DNA of 64,000 nt from Dichetophora obliterata. Its lineage: Eukaryota > Arthropoda > Insecta > Diptera > Sciomyzidae. The position numbers and the translations under genes were made by a program. Below are positions 43,713 through 54,952 of the stretch, one piece after another. Each line of letters opens with the position of its first letter. Position 1 is the first letter of the stretch. The notes under the pieces are model-generated. The model made no database searches. It saw only the letters and a program-made list of their open reading frames with translations, and was not told the origin of the DNA. The DNA lies in the NCBI GenBank assembly GCA_963920525.1, contig OY986435.1, positions 103,708,615-103,772,614 of the forward strand. The letters are read 5' to 3'.

Positions 43713-45784
43713 CTCCGATTAAGATTTTACCAAAATCTGACGTTCCACCAATTGCGTCTGCCTCGACTGCAAAGTTTATTGACGATCCGGTTGATTCTCA
43801 ACCTCTACCTCCTACCTTCAAACCTTACCACGTTAGACTTGCGGAATATAATAAGATACGTGAGAAAATATTTGGTACTTCGACTGTTAGGCGTCATTCC
43901 GTTCGTTCTTCAGACCGTATTCGCCTGTTCTGGAAACGAATAAAAAACTTGCGCAAGAGTGTGGTCTCGGCCATAGTCTACCAAGGTTCAGACATTCGTC
44001 CTTACACCAATCTTTTGATTGAAAATACTGTGTATCTTTCGCTTTTAGATAGTGGCGCTACAAAGAGTTGCATTGGTGGACGTTTTGCTCAAGTAATTCT
44101 CTCTGACTCTACAAAGAAACTGGTTAAATTAAGAGGTAACGTTCGAACGGCTGATGGTAAACATCAAAAGGTCGTGGGTTCGATTACTATCCCAATTACC
44201 TTTCAAAACCAAACGAAAAATTTTGATTTCTTGATTGTACCTTCTATTGTCCAAAACGTGATATGCGGAATGGATTTCTGGAATTTGTTTGAGCTTAAAA
44301 TCCAAATAGACCCGACAGTGAGTGAGCTCTCTGCTTTAGAGATAGACCCTGATAGCGTTCAGTTGAATGCACTCCAGCGTAGAATGCTTGACTCTACCAT
44401 AGCCGCCTTTCCGTCTTCGGAAAAAGAAGGCCTTGGTACTACCTCTCTGGTAGAACACGTCATCGATACAGGTGTAGCATCTCCTATAAAACAGAGATAC
44501 TATCCTATATCACCAGCTATGGAAAAGCTTCTATGCCAGGAAATAGACAGAATGCTCGATCTAGGTGTCATCGAAGAAGCAGAAAGTTCACCCTGGTCTT
44601 CACCGGGTGTCTTGATTGTAAAGCCTGGAAAGGTTCGATTTTGTATTGACTCGAGAAAACTAAATGATGTGACCATTAAGGATGCTTATCCTATTCCAAT
44701 CATTGATGGGTTACTTTCTCGTTTGCCACCTGTGCATGTCATTTCAAAGATCGACCTTAAAGATGCTTTTTGGCAAATAAAATTGTCCAGAGATTCGTGT
44801 CCAAAAACCGCGTTCACGATACCCAATCGACCATTGTATCAATTCACGCGCATGCCTTTCGGCTTGTGCAATGCACCGCAAACAATGTGTCGATTGATGG
44901 ACAAGGTGATTCCGTACAATCTCAAAACTCGAGTCTTTGTTTATTTGGACGATCTGTTGGTAGTATCGCAGTCATTTGAAGAACACATAGTGCATCTGTC
45001 AGAAGTTGCTTCTTGCCTTAGAAAAGCCGGTTTGACGATTAATGTCAATAAAAGTCAGTTTGGTCTCAATAAGGTCAAGTATCTTGGTTTTGTAGTGGGA
45101 AATGGTTCGCTTACTGTTGATCCCGACAAAGTGAAAGCCATAACAGACTATCCCGTTCCTAGAACAGTTCGTCAAATTCGCCAATTCCTAGGAATGACTG
45201 GGTGGTACCGGCGATTTGTATCCGATTACGCAGCTGTTACTTTTCACCTTACTGAACTTCTAACGAAAAAGAAAACTTTCACGTGGAACCCTTCGGCTCA
45301 AGAATCTTTTGACGCCATCAAAGCTAAATTGACGACAGCTCCTTTCCTCGTGCATCCTGACTACACTAGGCCGTTTATCGTGCAGTGCGACGCCAGCCAG
45401 TGCGGTGTTGGTGGTCTTTTAGCGCAAGTTGACGCGAATGGGGACGAAAGGCCCATTGCTTTTATGTCTCATAAACTCAACAAAGCGCAAAGAAACTATA
45501 CCGTCACTGAGTTGGAATGTTTAGCTGTCGTGCTAGCGATAAAAAAATTTCGCGCCTACATTGAAGGTCACGAGTTTAAGGTAGTAACCGATCACGCAAG
45601 TCTAAAATGGCTAATGCGTCAAAAAGACTTAAGCGGAAAATTAGCTCGATGGGCGCTGAAGATCCAAGGTTTTAATTTTACAATTGAGCACCGAAAAGGT
45701 AGCGAGAATGTTGTGGCTGATGCTTTATCGCGGTCTTTTGAACCAGATGACCCTGAATCAGTCGTGGCTGCACTTGAGTTATAA
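43607..45784 (+). CDS. pol: Pol: protease, RT, RNase H (copy 3)
   Basis: Protein as in copy 1, with Lys in GKHQKVVG. The shared TAA ends it at 45782-45784. Confidence 0.9.
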   Translation, partial: HLQTKLPEVCCEGRRLQAGFLSGVEQTPIKSSSDVTPIKILPKSDVPPIASASTAKFIDDPVDSQPLPPTFKPYHVRLAEYNKIREKIFGTSTVRRHSVRSSDRIRLFWKRIKNLRKSVVSAIVYQGSDIRPYTNLLIENTVYLSLLDSGATKSCIGGRFAQVILSDSTKKLVKLRGNVRTADGKHQKVVGSITIPITFQNQTKNFDFLIVPSIVQNVICGMDFWNLFELKIQIDPTVSELSALEIDPDSVQLNALQRRMLDSTIAAFPSSEKEGLGTTSLVEHVIDTGVASPIKQRYYPISPAMEKLLCQEIDRMLDLGVIEEAESSPWSSPGVLIVKPGKVRFCIDSRKLNDVTIKDAYPIPIIDGLLSRLPPVHVISKIDLKDAFWQIKLSRDSCPKTAFTIPNRPLYQFTRMPFGLCNAPQTMCRLMDKVIPYNLKTRVFVYLDDLLVVSQSFEEHIVHLSEVASCLRKAGLTINVNKSQFGLNKVKYLGFVVGNGSLTVDPDKVKAITDYPVPRTVRQIRQFLGMTGWYRRFVSDYAAVTFHLTELLTKKKTFTWNPSAQESFDAIKAKLTTAPFLVHPDYTRPFIVQCDASQCGVGGLLAQVDANGDERPIAFMSHKLNKAQRNYTVTELECLAVVLAIKKFRAYIEGHEFKVVTDHASLKWLMRQKDLSGKLARWALKIQGFNFTIEHRKGSENVVADALSRSFEPDDPESVVAALEL

Positions 45785-47023
45785 ACTTTGCCTGAAATAG
45801 ACCTTGAGTCTTTACATTTCAATTCAGACGAATACCGAAAATTCAGAGAAAAATTGGCTTTATCACCTTTGCCAGATTATAAAATCATTGATGATTATAT
45901 TTACCGTCGTTTGGAATTTGACTCTGATACGACCGATCCTTCTCTTGTTTGGAAGTTGCTTGTTCCTGCCGAATTGCGAGAAAGCGTAATCTATGCCTCT
46001 CACGATACTCCATCTTCTGCTCATGGTGGCATAGCCAAGATGCTTGAGCGCATCCGTCGTTACTTTTACTGGCCAGGTCTAGTTGCACAAGTACGAAATT
46101 ATGTATTGAGTTGTGAATTATGCAAAACTTCAAAGTCACCTACACATGTCCTTCGCCCACCTATGGGTCAAATGACAGAAACGGAACGTCCTTTTCAAAG
46201 ACTTTACGTCAATCTAATCGGACCCTTTCCTCGTTCTAAGAGAGGTAGCATTGGAATGTTAATAGTCTTAGACCACTTTTCGAAATTCACTTTTCTGAAA
46301 CCCCTGAAAAAATTTACCTCGAAACTTATCATGGATTTTCTGAAAGAAAGCGTGTTTGACACCTTTGGTGTTCCTGAGTCAGTGGTGTCCGATAACGGAA
46401 GTCAGTTCAAGAGTAAAGACTTTGAACTTTTTCTGACTAAATATGGCATAACTCATGTGTGCACCGCCGTGTACGCTCCCCAATCCAATGCGTCTGAGCG
46501 AGTCAATCGTTCGATCAACGAAGCTTTACGCTCATATATTCGAAAAGATCAACGCTTGTGGGATGTGTATATAAGTAGCATTAACTGCTCATTGCGCAAG
46601 AGTGTCCATCAGACAATTGGACAAGCACCATATTATGTTGTATTTGGTCAGCACATGATGACTCACGGTAAAGATTATAAAATCCTGAAAAATCTTAATT
46701 TGCTTTCAGAGGGTTCAGAGAGGTTAAAACGAGAAGATGAGTTTTCGATAATACGAAGTTTAATTCATAAAAAAATGAAAGATTCCTATGACCTTAATGC
46801 CCGATCTTATAACTTGCATTCTCGTCATCGTCAGGTTGAAATTGGTCAAGAAGTGACCAGGCGTAATTTTTGCCAGAGCAATTTGCTTAAACATTTTAAC
46901 GCTAAATTGGCTCCAACCGGAGTTAAAGCCAGGGTTAAACAAAAACTTGGCAACGCCTATTATGTGCTGACTGATTTAGAGGGAAAAACGCAAGGTACGT
47001 ATCATGCGAAAGATATTTGGTAG
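45785..47023 (+). CDS. pol: Integrase region (copy 3)
   Basis: Open throughout. A private Asn-to-Ser change gives SKRGSIGM just after the core start (near 46247). Asn again stands for the first catalytic Asp (46211-46213). Confidence 0.88.
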   Translation, partial: TLPEIDLESLHFNSDEYRKFREKLALSPLPDYKIIDDYIYRRLEFDSDTTDPSLVWKLLVPAELRESVIYASHDTPSSAHGGIAKMLERIRRYFYWPGLVAQVRNYVLSCELCKTSKSPTHVLRPPMGQMTETERPFQRLYVNLIGPFPRSKRGSIGMLIVLDHFSKFTFLKPLKKFTSKLIMDFLKESVFDTFGVPESVVSDNGSQFKSKDFELFLTKYGITHVCTAVYAPQSNASERVNRSINEALRSYIRKDQRLWDVYISSINCSLRKSVHQTIGQAPYYVVFGQHMMTHGKDYKILKNLNLLSEGSERLKREDEFSIIRSLIHKKMKDSYDLNARSYNLHSRHRQVEIGQEVTRRNFCQSNLLKHFNAKLAPTGVKARVKQKLGNAYYVLTDLEGKTQGTYHAKDIW

Positions 47024-47276
47024 CGGTTAGCTGGGATTCTATATTTTGGTTTTATATTGGTTTCGAAGGATAAGCTTTGGAGTACGGTTGAGACATCCGT
47101 GTTGGCAAAGAAAATTTGTTGTGCATAGTCCACTATAAATGGACTGCTCTCATTCCTGATTTTTGTTGTTGTTTTGATTGCGACGACCATGGGTAAACTG
47201 ACCTAAGTTGAAAAACTAAAAGATATACACCCTTTTCAGACACTTGTCTGCAGCTGGCTTTGTCAAGCATCTGTTT

Positions 47277-50200
47277 TGTGGGGGGGTGAAGAATTTTCAA
47301 ACGTCAAATGATCGTTTGACAGCTAGTGGTAGCGGAGGTTGGCGAACCAACCTTGATAAAAATGTCCCTGACATAACGCCACCTAAATTTTGACAGCCAA
47401 GTCGACAGTTGTTTCCCTGCTCAGGCTTGAATTTGAATTCAGAATTCAGTTCAGCAGAGGAAACACTACGACATATCAACCGGAAGAGTTTTTCTCATCG
47501 GCTCACCCGGTAGAACCCGTTGTGTTGTGCCCTCGGCTGGTCTGAAATTTTGAATTCGAATTCAAACCTGAGCTGGGATTCAACCCGGAAGCCATTAATT
47601 ATAACTGATGTCTTTTTTCTTTTTTTGCTTGCAATATAATTAGCCACAACGTGTCTGCCGTGGTTAATTAGTGCCTACATTTTGACATCATTCAAATGGC
47701 CAGCTGACATATTCGTTTATTTGCAAATATCGAAAAACAAAGGGCTCCAACACCGCTTCCGACAGTTTGCGCAAACATTGTTTGCACCAAAATGCGGTGT
47801 AAACAGTCATTAAACCATGTCGTTTAATTTGGCATGTTGTACTGCCCGACTTGCTTATGTAAACGACAATACCATAGGTGACGGCTGTCAACGAAAAGAG
47901 CGATGGCTGGCTAACTTCCGGCCTTTGTTCTTTCTTTCGTTGATGGCTACCCAGGCAAGACGTGCCTAAATTTGCAGGTATGTAATGTCGTATTAATAAA
48001 GCAATTATCTTAAATGTCGTTTTAATAGTCACCAATTGAGCAACAGTGACAACACCCAAGTAAACCAATCCTAAAAAAACTGCACCGATCAAGCCGCTGT
48101 CACTTGATTTTTAAAGTGCGTCGTCTTACTCAGCGCTCCACCGTCAGCAGCCTTATCAGCAGCATCATGAAAAGCTGAGTGTACCCAGCAGCTCATCATC
48201 TAGCGCCGCCAGGAGAAACCACGTATTCAACAGAAAAAAAAACTTTCGTCGATCAGTGGGATCAATTTGGATTAAACATCCAGCACTCGACAGTGCAGCA
48301 ACGTTGTTTTTGCAATCAGCAACAACCACCACCGCCGCCACCTTTGCTGCAAGAAGCAGCTGTAGCACGACCGGTGACCCACAAGTTTTCACCTATTTCC
48401 AGTTCCTCGCGTCTATCAGCTATAGATAATTTGCTGCAACATAATCGAAACACGACCGCTGCACTTGTGGCAGTAGCGCTCACAACACCAACCGGCGCAC
48501 AAAGGCACCACCGATGTAGCGCCTGTTGCTATCGACGACCATTGCGTTGATTAGCACCAGTTCTATCAATACTCCACCTATTGAGTCATTTGCTAACAAC
48601 AGTTGCCTTGGCTTTGAAGAAGAAATTGAAGTGTCGCCGCTGCTTTCAACACCTATAGCGGCAGAGCTGAATTTAGAAGACCTGAAGAAGGATCAACAAG
48701 CTAACAAAACTCCGATTATTATGGCACAAGAGCCCACAAGACTATCCGATGCATTAGCCACCACTACGTCTATCACTGCCGTGGCCATCAGCGCACTCGC
48801 CGCTATTAAAATGCTAATGCCAACAAAAACATCAACAGCTGCTAACACCAACAACAGCATCATCAGCAGCTAACAACATCAACAGCCGCTAACACCAACA
48901 AAAACATCAACAGCCGCAAACACCAACAACAGCATCATCAGCAGCTAACAACAACAGCGAGGTAACCACCACCGGCACAAACTGGTAAGCAGGGCATGGA
49001 CCTGAATTCATTTAATAATATTTGTATTCGGACATACTTATTCAAAATATATTGTATTTTTAATTTAATCAGTACAAAAATCAACCGAATTTAAATTAAA
49101 CTAAAATATGGTGTAAAAAAAATTTTTTTTTGAAAAAAAAAAATATATAATAACTAACTTACCTTAATCAAAATCTATTGTAAACGTAATTACACCTAAA
49201 ATCAACGGAATTTTAACTAAATTAAACAACGGTTTAAAAATATTACAAGCGAAAACAAACATATCTTATCTTAGTCATAAATCTACTGTAAACTTAGTCA
49301 TAATGTAAAATCAATTTAATTTAACTGAAACAAAATGTAGTTTTAGCTTATTCGAAACAAAACGTACTTAATTGAAACCACTCAAAAGTACATTTTAAAA
49401 ATATACTGAACTCTAATAGACTTAATTTTAAAAAAAAAAAAAAATACTAATATACAAACTAAAAATAGTCGACTAAAATATACTAAATTCAAACTACAAC
49501 AAAATTTCATCTTAGAATAGGTCAAACTAATATAAAATAAACTGAATATAAAAAGATCTAAAATTTAAACAATTTAGGAATAAATCAAAACTAAATTAAA
49601 ACGAGTTAAGGCGAGGTTAAATCGGCTTAAAACAAATATGTTTCGGGATTGAATTAAATCGATTTAATACTGGTTAAAATCAATTTATAACCGAGACATA
49701 ACTGGTTTAAATGGATTTAACACTACCTTAACTATAAACTTATTCCACTTAATACCAACACTTAAACTAAATTAAGTCAGTCTTAAATCTAAATTAAATC
49801 AGTGTAGTGCAAATTTAAATAAAGTTACAACTAATTATAGCAACTTCAAGTTTGAATTGGATCGATTTAATACAGGTTTAAATCAATTTATAACCAACAC
49901 ATAACTGGTTTAAATGGATCTAACACTGACATAACGATAAACTTAATCAATTTAACACCAAAACTTAAACGAGATGACGTCAGTTTAAATCTAAATTAAA
50001 CCAATTTAATACGACTTTAAATCAAATTAAAACTAATTTGAATCAAACTTAAAAATATTATGATTCTAACTTATTCTAAATAAAAATTTATTGGTACTTA
50101 GAAGCATGATATTTTTAATTTACCTTAAAAATAATTTGAATCAAACTTAAAAATATTATGATTCTAACTTATTCTAAATAAAATTGATTGGTACTTAGAA

Positions 50201-51877
50201 ATATGATTTTTTTAATTTACCCTTGAAAATAAAGTGAATCAAACTAAAAAATATTATAATTCTACCTTATTCTAAATAAAATTGATTCATACTTAAAAGT
50301 ATGATAGTTTTAATTTACCCTAAAAATAATTTGAATCAATCTTAAAAATATTATAATTCTAATTTACTCTAAATAAAATTGATTCATACTTAAAAATATG
50401 ATATTTTTACTTTACCCTAAAAATAATTGGAGTCAAATTTAAAAATATTATAATTCTAACTTACTCTAAATAAAATTGATTCATACTTAAAAATATGATA
50501 TTTTTACTTTACCCTAAAAATAATTGGAGTCAAACTTAAAAATATTATAATTCTAACTTACTCTAAATAAAATTGATTCATACTTAAAAATATGATATTT
50601 TTACTTTACCCTAAAAATAATTGGAGTCAAACTTAAAAATATTATAATTCTAACTTACTCTAAATACATTTGATTCATACTTGGAAATATGATGTTTTTA
50701 ACTTACCCTAAAAATAACTTGAATCAAACTTAAAAAGATTATGATTCTAACTTACTCTAAATAAAATTGATTCATACTTAAAAATATGATATTTTTAATG
50801 TACCCTAAAAATAAATTGAATCAACCTTAAAAATATTATGATTCTAACTTACTCTAAATAAAATTGACTCATACTTAGAAATATGATATTTTTAACTTAT
50901 CCTAAAATTAAATAGAGTCGAACGTAAAAGTGTTATATTTTTAAATTACACTAACCATAAATTGATTCAAACTTAAAAATATGATATTTTTGATGTACAC
51001 AAAAAAATAAATTGATTCCAACTTAAAAATATGATATTTCGAACTTACCCTAAAAATAAAATTGATTCAAACTTAAAATATGATATTTTAGATATACACT
51101 AAAAATAAGTTAATTCAAACTTAAAAATATGTTATTTTTATCTTACCCTAACATTAAATGGATTCAAACTTAAAAATATTATATTCGTAACTTACACTAA
51201 AAATAAATGAATTCCAACTTAAAATTATTATATGTTTATACGGAAAGGAAAAATAATTCTAACGTAAAATATTATACATTTATCTTACCCTAACCACGAA
51301 ACGGTTTAAGTTTAGAAATTTTAATCATTATAAATAAAAATCCCTTAAAATGGGTATTTTGTTAAATTGCTAAATTGGTGTAATTTTCTTTGGAAGATAA
51401 AAAGTAAGGGCATGGTAAGGGGCTGCTGCACTTAGGTGCACAATTAGGGTTAACGAATCCGAAGTTTCCTGTCGTTAACTGGTTGGGCGGGTGTAGAAAA
51501 TGAGGGGAATTAACACCTTACTCCCTCATGCTACACGGTGCGTAGAGGCTATGGCTCGGTTAAGTCGCCTCTTTCGGGTTTTTTTTTGCTTGGTTTTCCT
51601 ATCCCATCCGTTTCCTGTTTCCGCCCATTTGAATTAAAATTCAAATAATTTGAATTTTAATTCAAATGATCCTTTTCCGTTTCCCGCTAACGTCTGCATA
51701 CAAATAACTTGTGCAGATCGCATCCCATGGCTTCCTGACGAAGCAACCCCACGCCCATTTTCCCTGAGCTAAGCTGAAGCATAGCTAGGTATGCAGACGC
51801 TCGCTAAGTCACGAAGTGCCTCGTCATCCGGTACGCGGATGTCACGACGCTGCGAGGTGGATGGCCGGTCTGTCACA
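47277..51877 (+). repeat. LTR 4 (4601 bp)
   Basis: Shared by internal regions 3 and 4. Minisatellite at about 50034-51295, palindrome at 51626-51668. A private change is ATCGGCTTAAAAC near 49621 (ATCGGTTTAAAAC elsewhere). Confidence 0.88.
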
Positions 51878-51881
51878 AAAA

Positions 51882-51899
51882 TGGCGCCCAACGTGGGGC
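51882..51899 (+). other. Primer-binding site (tRNA-Lys), copy 4
   Basis: Identical to the other copies. The non-coding leader runs to the gag ATG at 53432. Confidence 0.9.
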
Positions 51900-53431
51900 C
51901 CTCGAAAATATGTTTAGCCTTATTCGTAAGGTATATTATTACTTAACTTCTGACCACCTGAAGTATTCAGTATTTTCGTTTCGCCTCAACCAAACTTATA
52001 TTTTTTTTCTTTGTCGATTTTGATTATTTGCGTAAGGCATGTTCTGGATTTAGTTCCTGGATTTTTTTTTTGGATCTTACCGAACCTCTGCCAACCAATT
52101 CTTGAATTGAGTTAACTATTTCTTTTGAAAATTTCGATTTTTGCTATTGATAATCTTTTGGATCGTGTCATGATATTATTGTTGTGGTAACCAAAGGTTA
52201 TTTAACGTTTAATTGGGAATTTATTAACAACTTTATACTTTCGAGATTTTTATCTTTGGATAATTTCGAAGATTTACTCAAGTATACTGAATATAATCTC
52301 TTTTCTCGTGGTTTTTGCAAATAAAATTAATTTTTTTCTTATCCCGTTAACCGAACGTTTTCTCTATGCACCTGTGCCCTAAGTCTGTAGCAGTCCTGCC
52401 ATGGCCTTACCGAGTAATCTCCGAAGAATTTTAGTCATATCATTACACATTTACAATTGTTATATCACTTTTTTTTCTCGTGAAATCAGTGGATTTCATT
52501 TCTTTCATAACAGCATAACCGTGATTATGCTATACATTAAATAAGAGTATTATTATTTGTATTTTTTTTATATTTGAACATTTTTCACGTGTTGCAAATT
52601 TTTCGGGTTATCGTTTTCCTTTATTATGTGGGCATACATAACATTATATGAACCTATATTTATATTCCTTATAATTCCTATCACTTTTATAATTATTATA
52701 TTATATCCATTTTATATTATATAATTTTCTCGCGGGTGTGATATCACGCAAAAGTATTTCACGACAGCATATCCTTGTTTAGGTTGTAATATTGGTGTTT
52801 GGTTAAATTTTCATTTCAACCTGGTTTGTTTTATCTCTTTCCGTTCGTTACGCTTAGTAGTCGCTTCAACCCTATTTCTATGCCATAAACTTATGTATGC
52901 TGGACTTGTTTGCCAGTGATTGAGATTTGTATTTCTCGTTTTGGAAGTTGAATTTTTTTTGTGGTGAAATCTTTTGGGATTCAATTCCTTGCTTCGGCCT
53001 AATCGGTTTAGGCTTCACTTATAACTAATTGATTGTCCTTTTTATCTGACGAAATTTTTTTGTTCTCGTGACATCATTGAGTTTCAACTAATCATCTTTC
53101 ACCTAATATTGATTGAGATTTTTATTTCACTTTTTTTTTAAATCTTAGGATTTCATAACTTATTGTTTGGTTTAATATTTTTTTTTCATTTTTCCTTTTT
53201 TTTTTTTCTCTCGTTCCGCTCGTTCCGCTTACTAGTCGCATTCACTCCGCTCCAACAGCATTCAACTTTTCTACTATAATTACCCAGGAGTAATTGAAAA
53301 ATTTTATTTGTGAATATACAGACGTTTCCGTGGAATCGGCTGGTTTTTCCTTTTTGCCAACAGTATAAAACTGGTGAGGCTGTAAATATAAACTTTTAAT
53401 ATTTTGTTTTGATATTTTTGTCGTGTCGACG

Positions 53432-54517
53432 ATGCCTGTGACGCGAAGTACAGAAGACCTGTTAGGAGTGGGTAATCCTCCCAACGATGCCATTTGTACC
53501 GTGTGCAATGAGACCATTCATCCTACGGATGAAGTGGTTGAGACTTCGTGCAATCATTGCTTCCATGCTCTGTGCTTGCAGACTTGGCTAGAAACCAACA
53601 AGGCATGTCCGGTCTGTCGGTTGGCATTGGTTCCGGTAGTTGTAGGTCCTTCTCCGGCGGCTAATATACTCGAAGTTGCTGGCAGTGTTAATCAACCAAA
53701 GCGGGGAAGAGGTGGTGGAGCACCACGGTATCGCCCCAACACGCGTCAACAAGCAAACTTTAGATCAGACCATCGAGATAGTAGGCCTGAACCGCTGGAC
53801 AATGCCATCTTACCGAACCAACCGAACCAGGTTTCTGAAACCAAAGTACACCAAATCGTTGCCGACTCTTTAGGCCAACTCCGAATGGAGATAAGCTCTA
53901 TCATTTCAACCGAGCTTCAAGCGATGCTGCGTAACTTGAACATTGGAGCTAACCCTCCTGCAATGGCGCCAAATCTTCGTCAACCAGAATGGCCACAAGT
54001 GCTGCACGAAGAAGCTCAGAGGCCTGTTCCTCCTTCATCGTCTCGGCGTCGAGCGAATCCTCCGCTTCCCGGTAGCGATAGAGACCCTGGCTCTAAAGAG
54101 CGAGTTTCCAACGTTGTGCGAAACTGGCACTTGAAATTCAAGGGCACTGCCGATGACATTCCAGTAGATGAATTTATCTACCGAATAAATACTCTGACTT
54201 CATTGCATCTCAATGGTAATTTCTCTGTTCTTTGTGAACATGTTCACTCTCTGTTCGAAGGCAAAGCTCACCAGTGGTTTTGGCGATATCACCGCAACGC
54301 TGACGAGGTAGAATGGTTTGATCTCTGCGATGCCCTGCGTCGTCAATTCAAAGACTACACCTCGGATTTTGACATTCAAGATGATATTCGTCGTCGAAAA
54401 CAAAAACATTCAGAGTCGTTCGACGAGTTTCTTGATGCTATTTTGTGCTTGAGTGACAGGCTTCGACACCCAATGTGTGAATCTGAGCTAGTTGAAACAG
54501 TGATTAGGAATTTATGA
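53432..54517 (+). CDS. gag: Gag, RING-H2 plus capsid part (copy 4)
   Basis: RING ligands intact. Ends at the shared TGA (54515-54517). No protein difference from copy 1 seen. Confidence 0.85.
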   Translation: MPVTRSTEDLLGVGNPPNDAICTVCNETIHPTDEVVETSCNHCFHALCLQTWLETNKACPVCRLALVPVVVGPSPAANILEVAGSVNQPKRGRGGGAPRYRPNTRQQANFRSDHRDSRPEPLDNAILPNQPNQVSETKVHQIVADSLGQLRMEISSIISTELQAMLRNLNIGANPPAMAPNLRQPEWPQVLHEEAQRPVPPSSSRRRANPPLPGSDRDPGSKERVSNVVRNWHLKFKGTADDIPVDEFIYRINTLTSLHLNGNFSVLCEHVHSLFEGKAHQWFWRYHRNADEVEWFDLCDALRRQFKDYTSDFDIQDDIRRRKQKHSESFDEFLDAILCLSDRLRHPMCESELVETVIRNL

Positions 54518-54952
54518 CCGGATTTACGTCACGAGTTACTCCACCTGGATATTCGCAGCATTGGTATTCTACGTCGTGAGGTTCGTAAGCACGAAAAGTT
54601 TTTCGAGGACGTGCGTCCTAATTATAGTGTTCCTCCTAGAACTGCTGGTGCTCGACGGCAACTGTATGAAATTGCTCTGGATAGTGACCCGAGGTTAAAC
54701 GAATTAGAGAGTGACCATGTTCAACAAGAACTCAATGCGCTAGACATGAGTAAAGTAAAATGCTGGAATTGCGACGAGGAAGGTCACCGGTACCAAGATT
54801 GTCTGAAGGCTAGGCGCGTATTCTGTTACGGTTGTGGTGCTGTTGACACCTACAAACCAAGCTGCCAGAAGTGTGCTGCGAAGGCAGAAGGCTTCAAGCC
54901 GGATTTTTGTCGGGAGTCGAGCAGACCCCAATTAAATCGTCCTCGGATGTAA
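54518..54952 (+). CDS. gag: Gag nucleocapsid part (copy 4)
   Basis: In frame after the TGA. A private Gln-to-Leu change gives EIALDSDPR (near 54677). Zinc knuckle intact. Confidence 0.8.
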   Translation, partial: PDLRHELLHLDIRSIGILRREVRKHEKFFEDVRPNYSVPPRTAGARRQLYEIALDSDPRLNELESDHVQQELNALDMSKVKCWNCDEEGHRYQDCLKARRVFCYGCGAVDTYKPSCQKCAAKAEGFKPDFCRESSRPQLNRPRM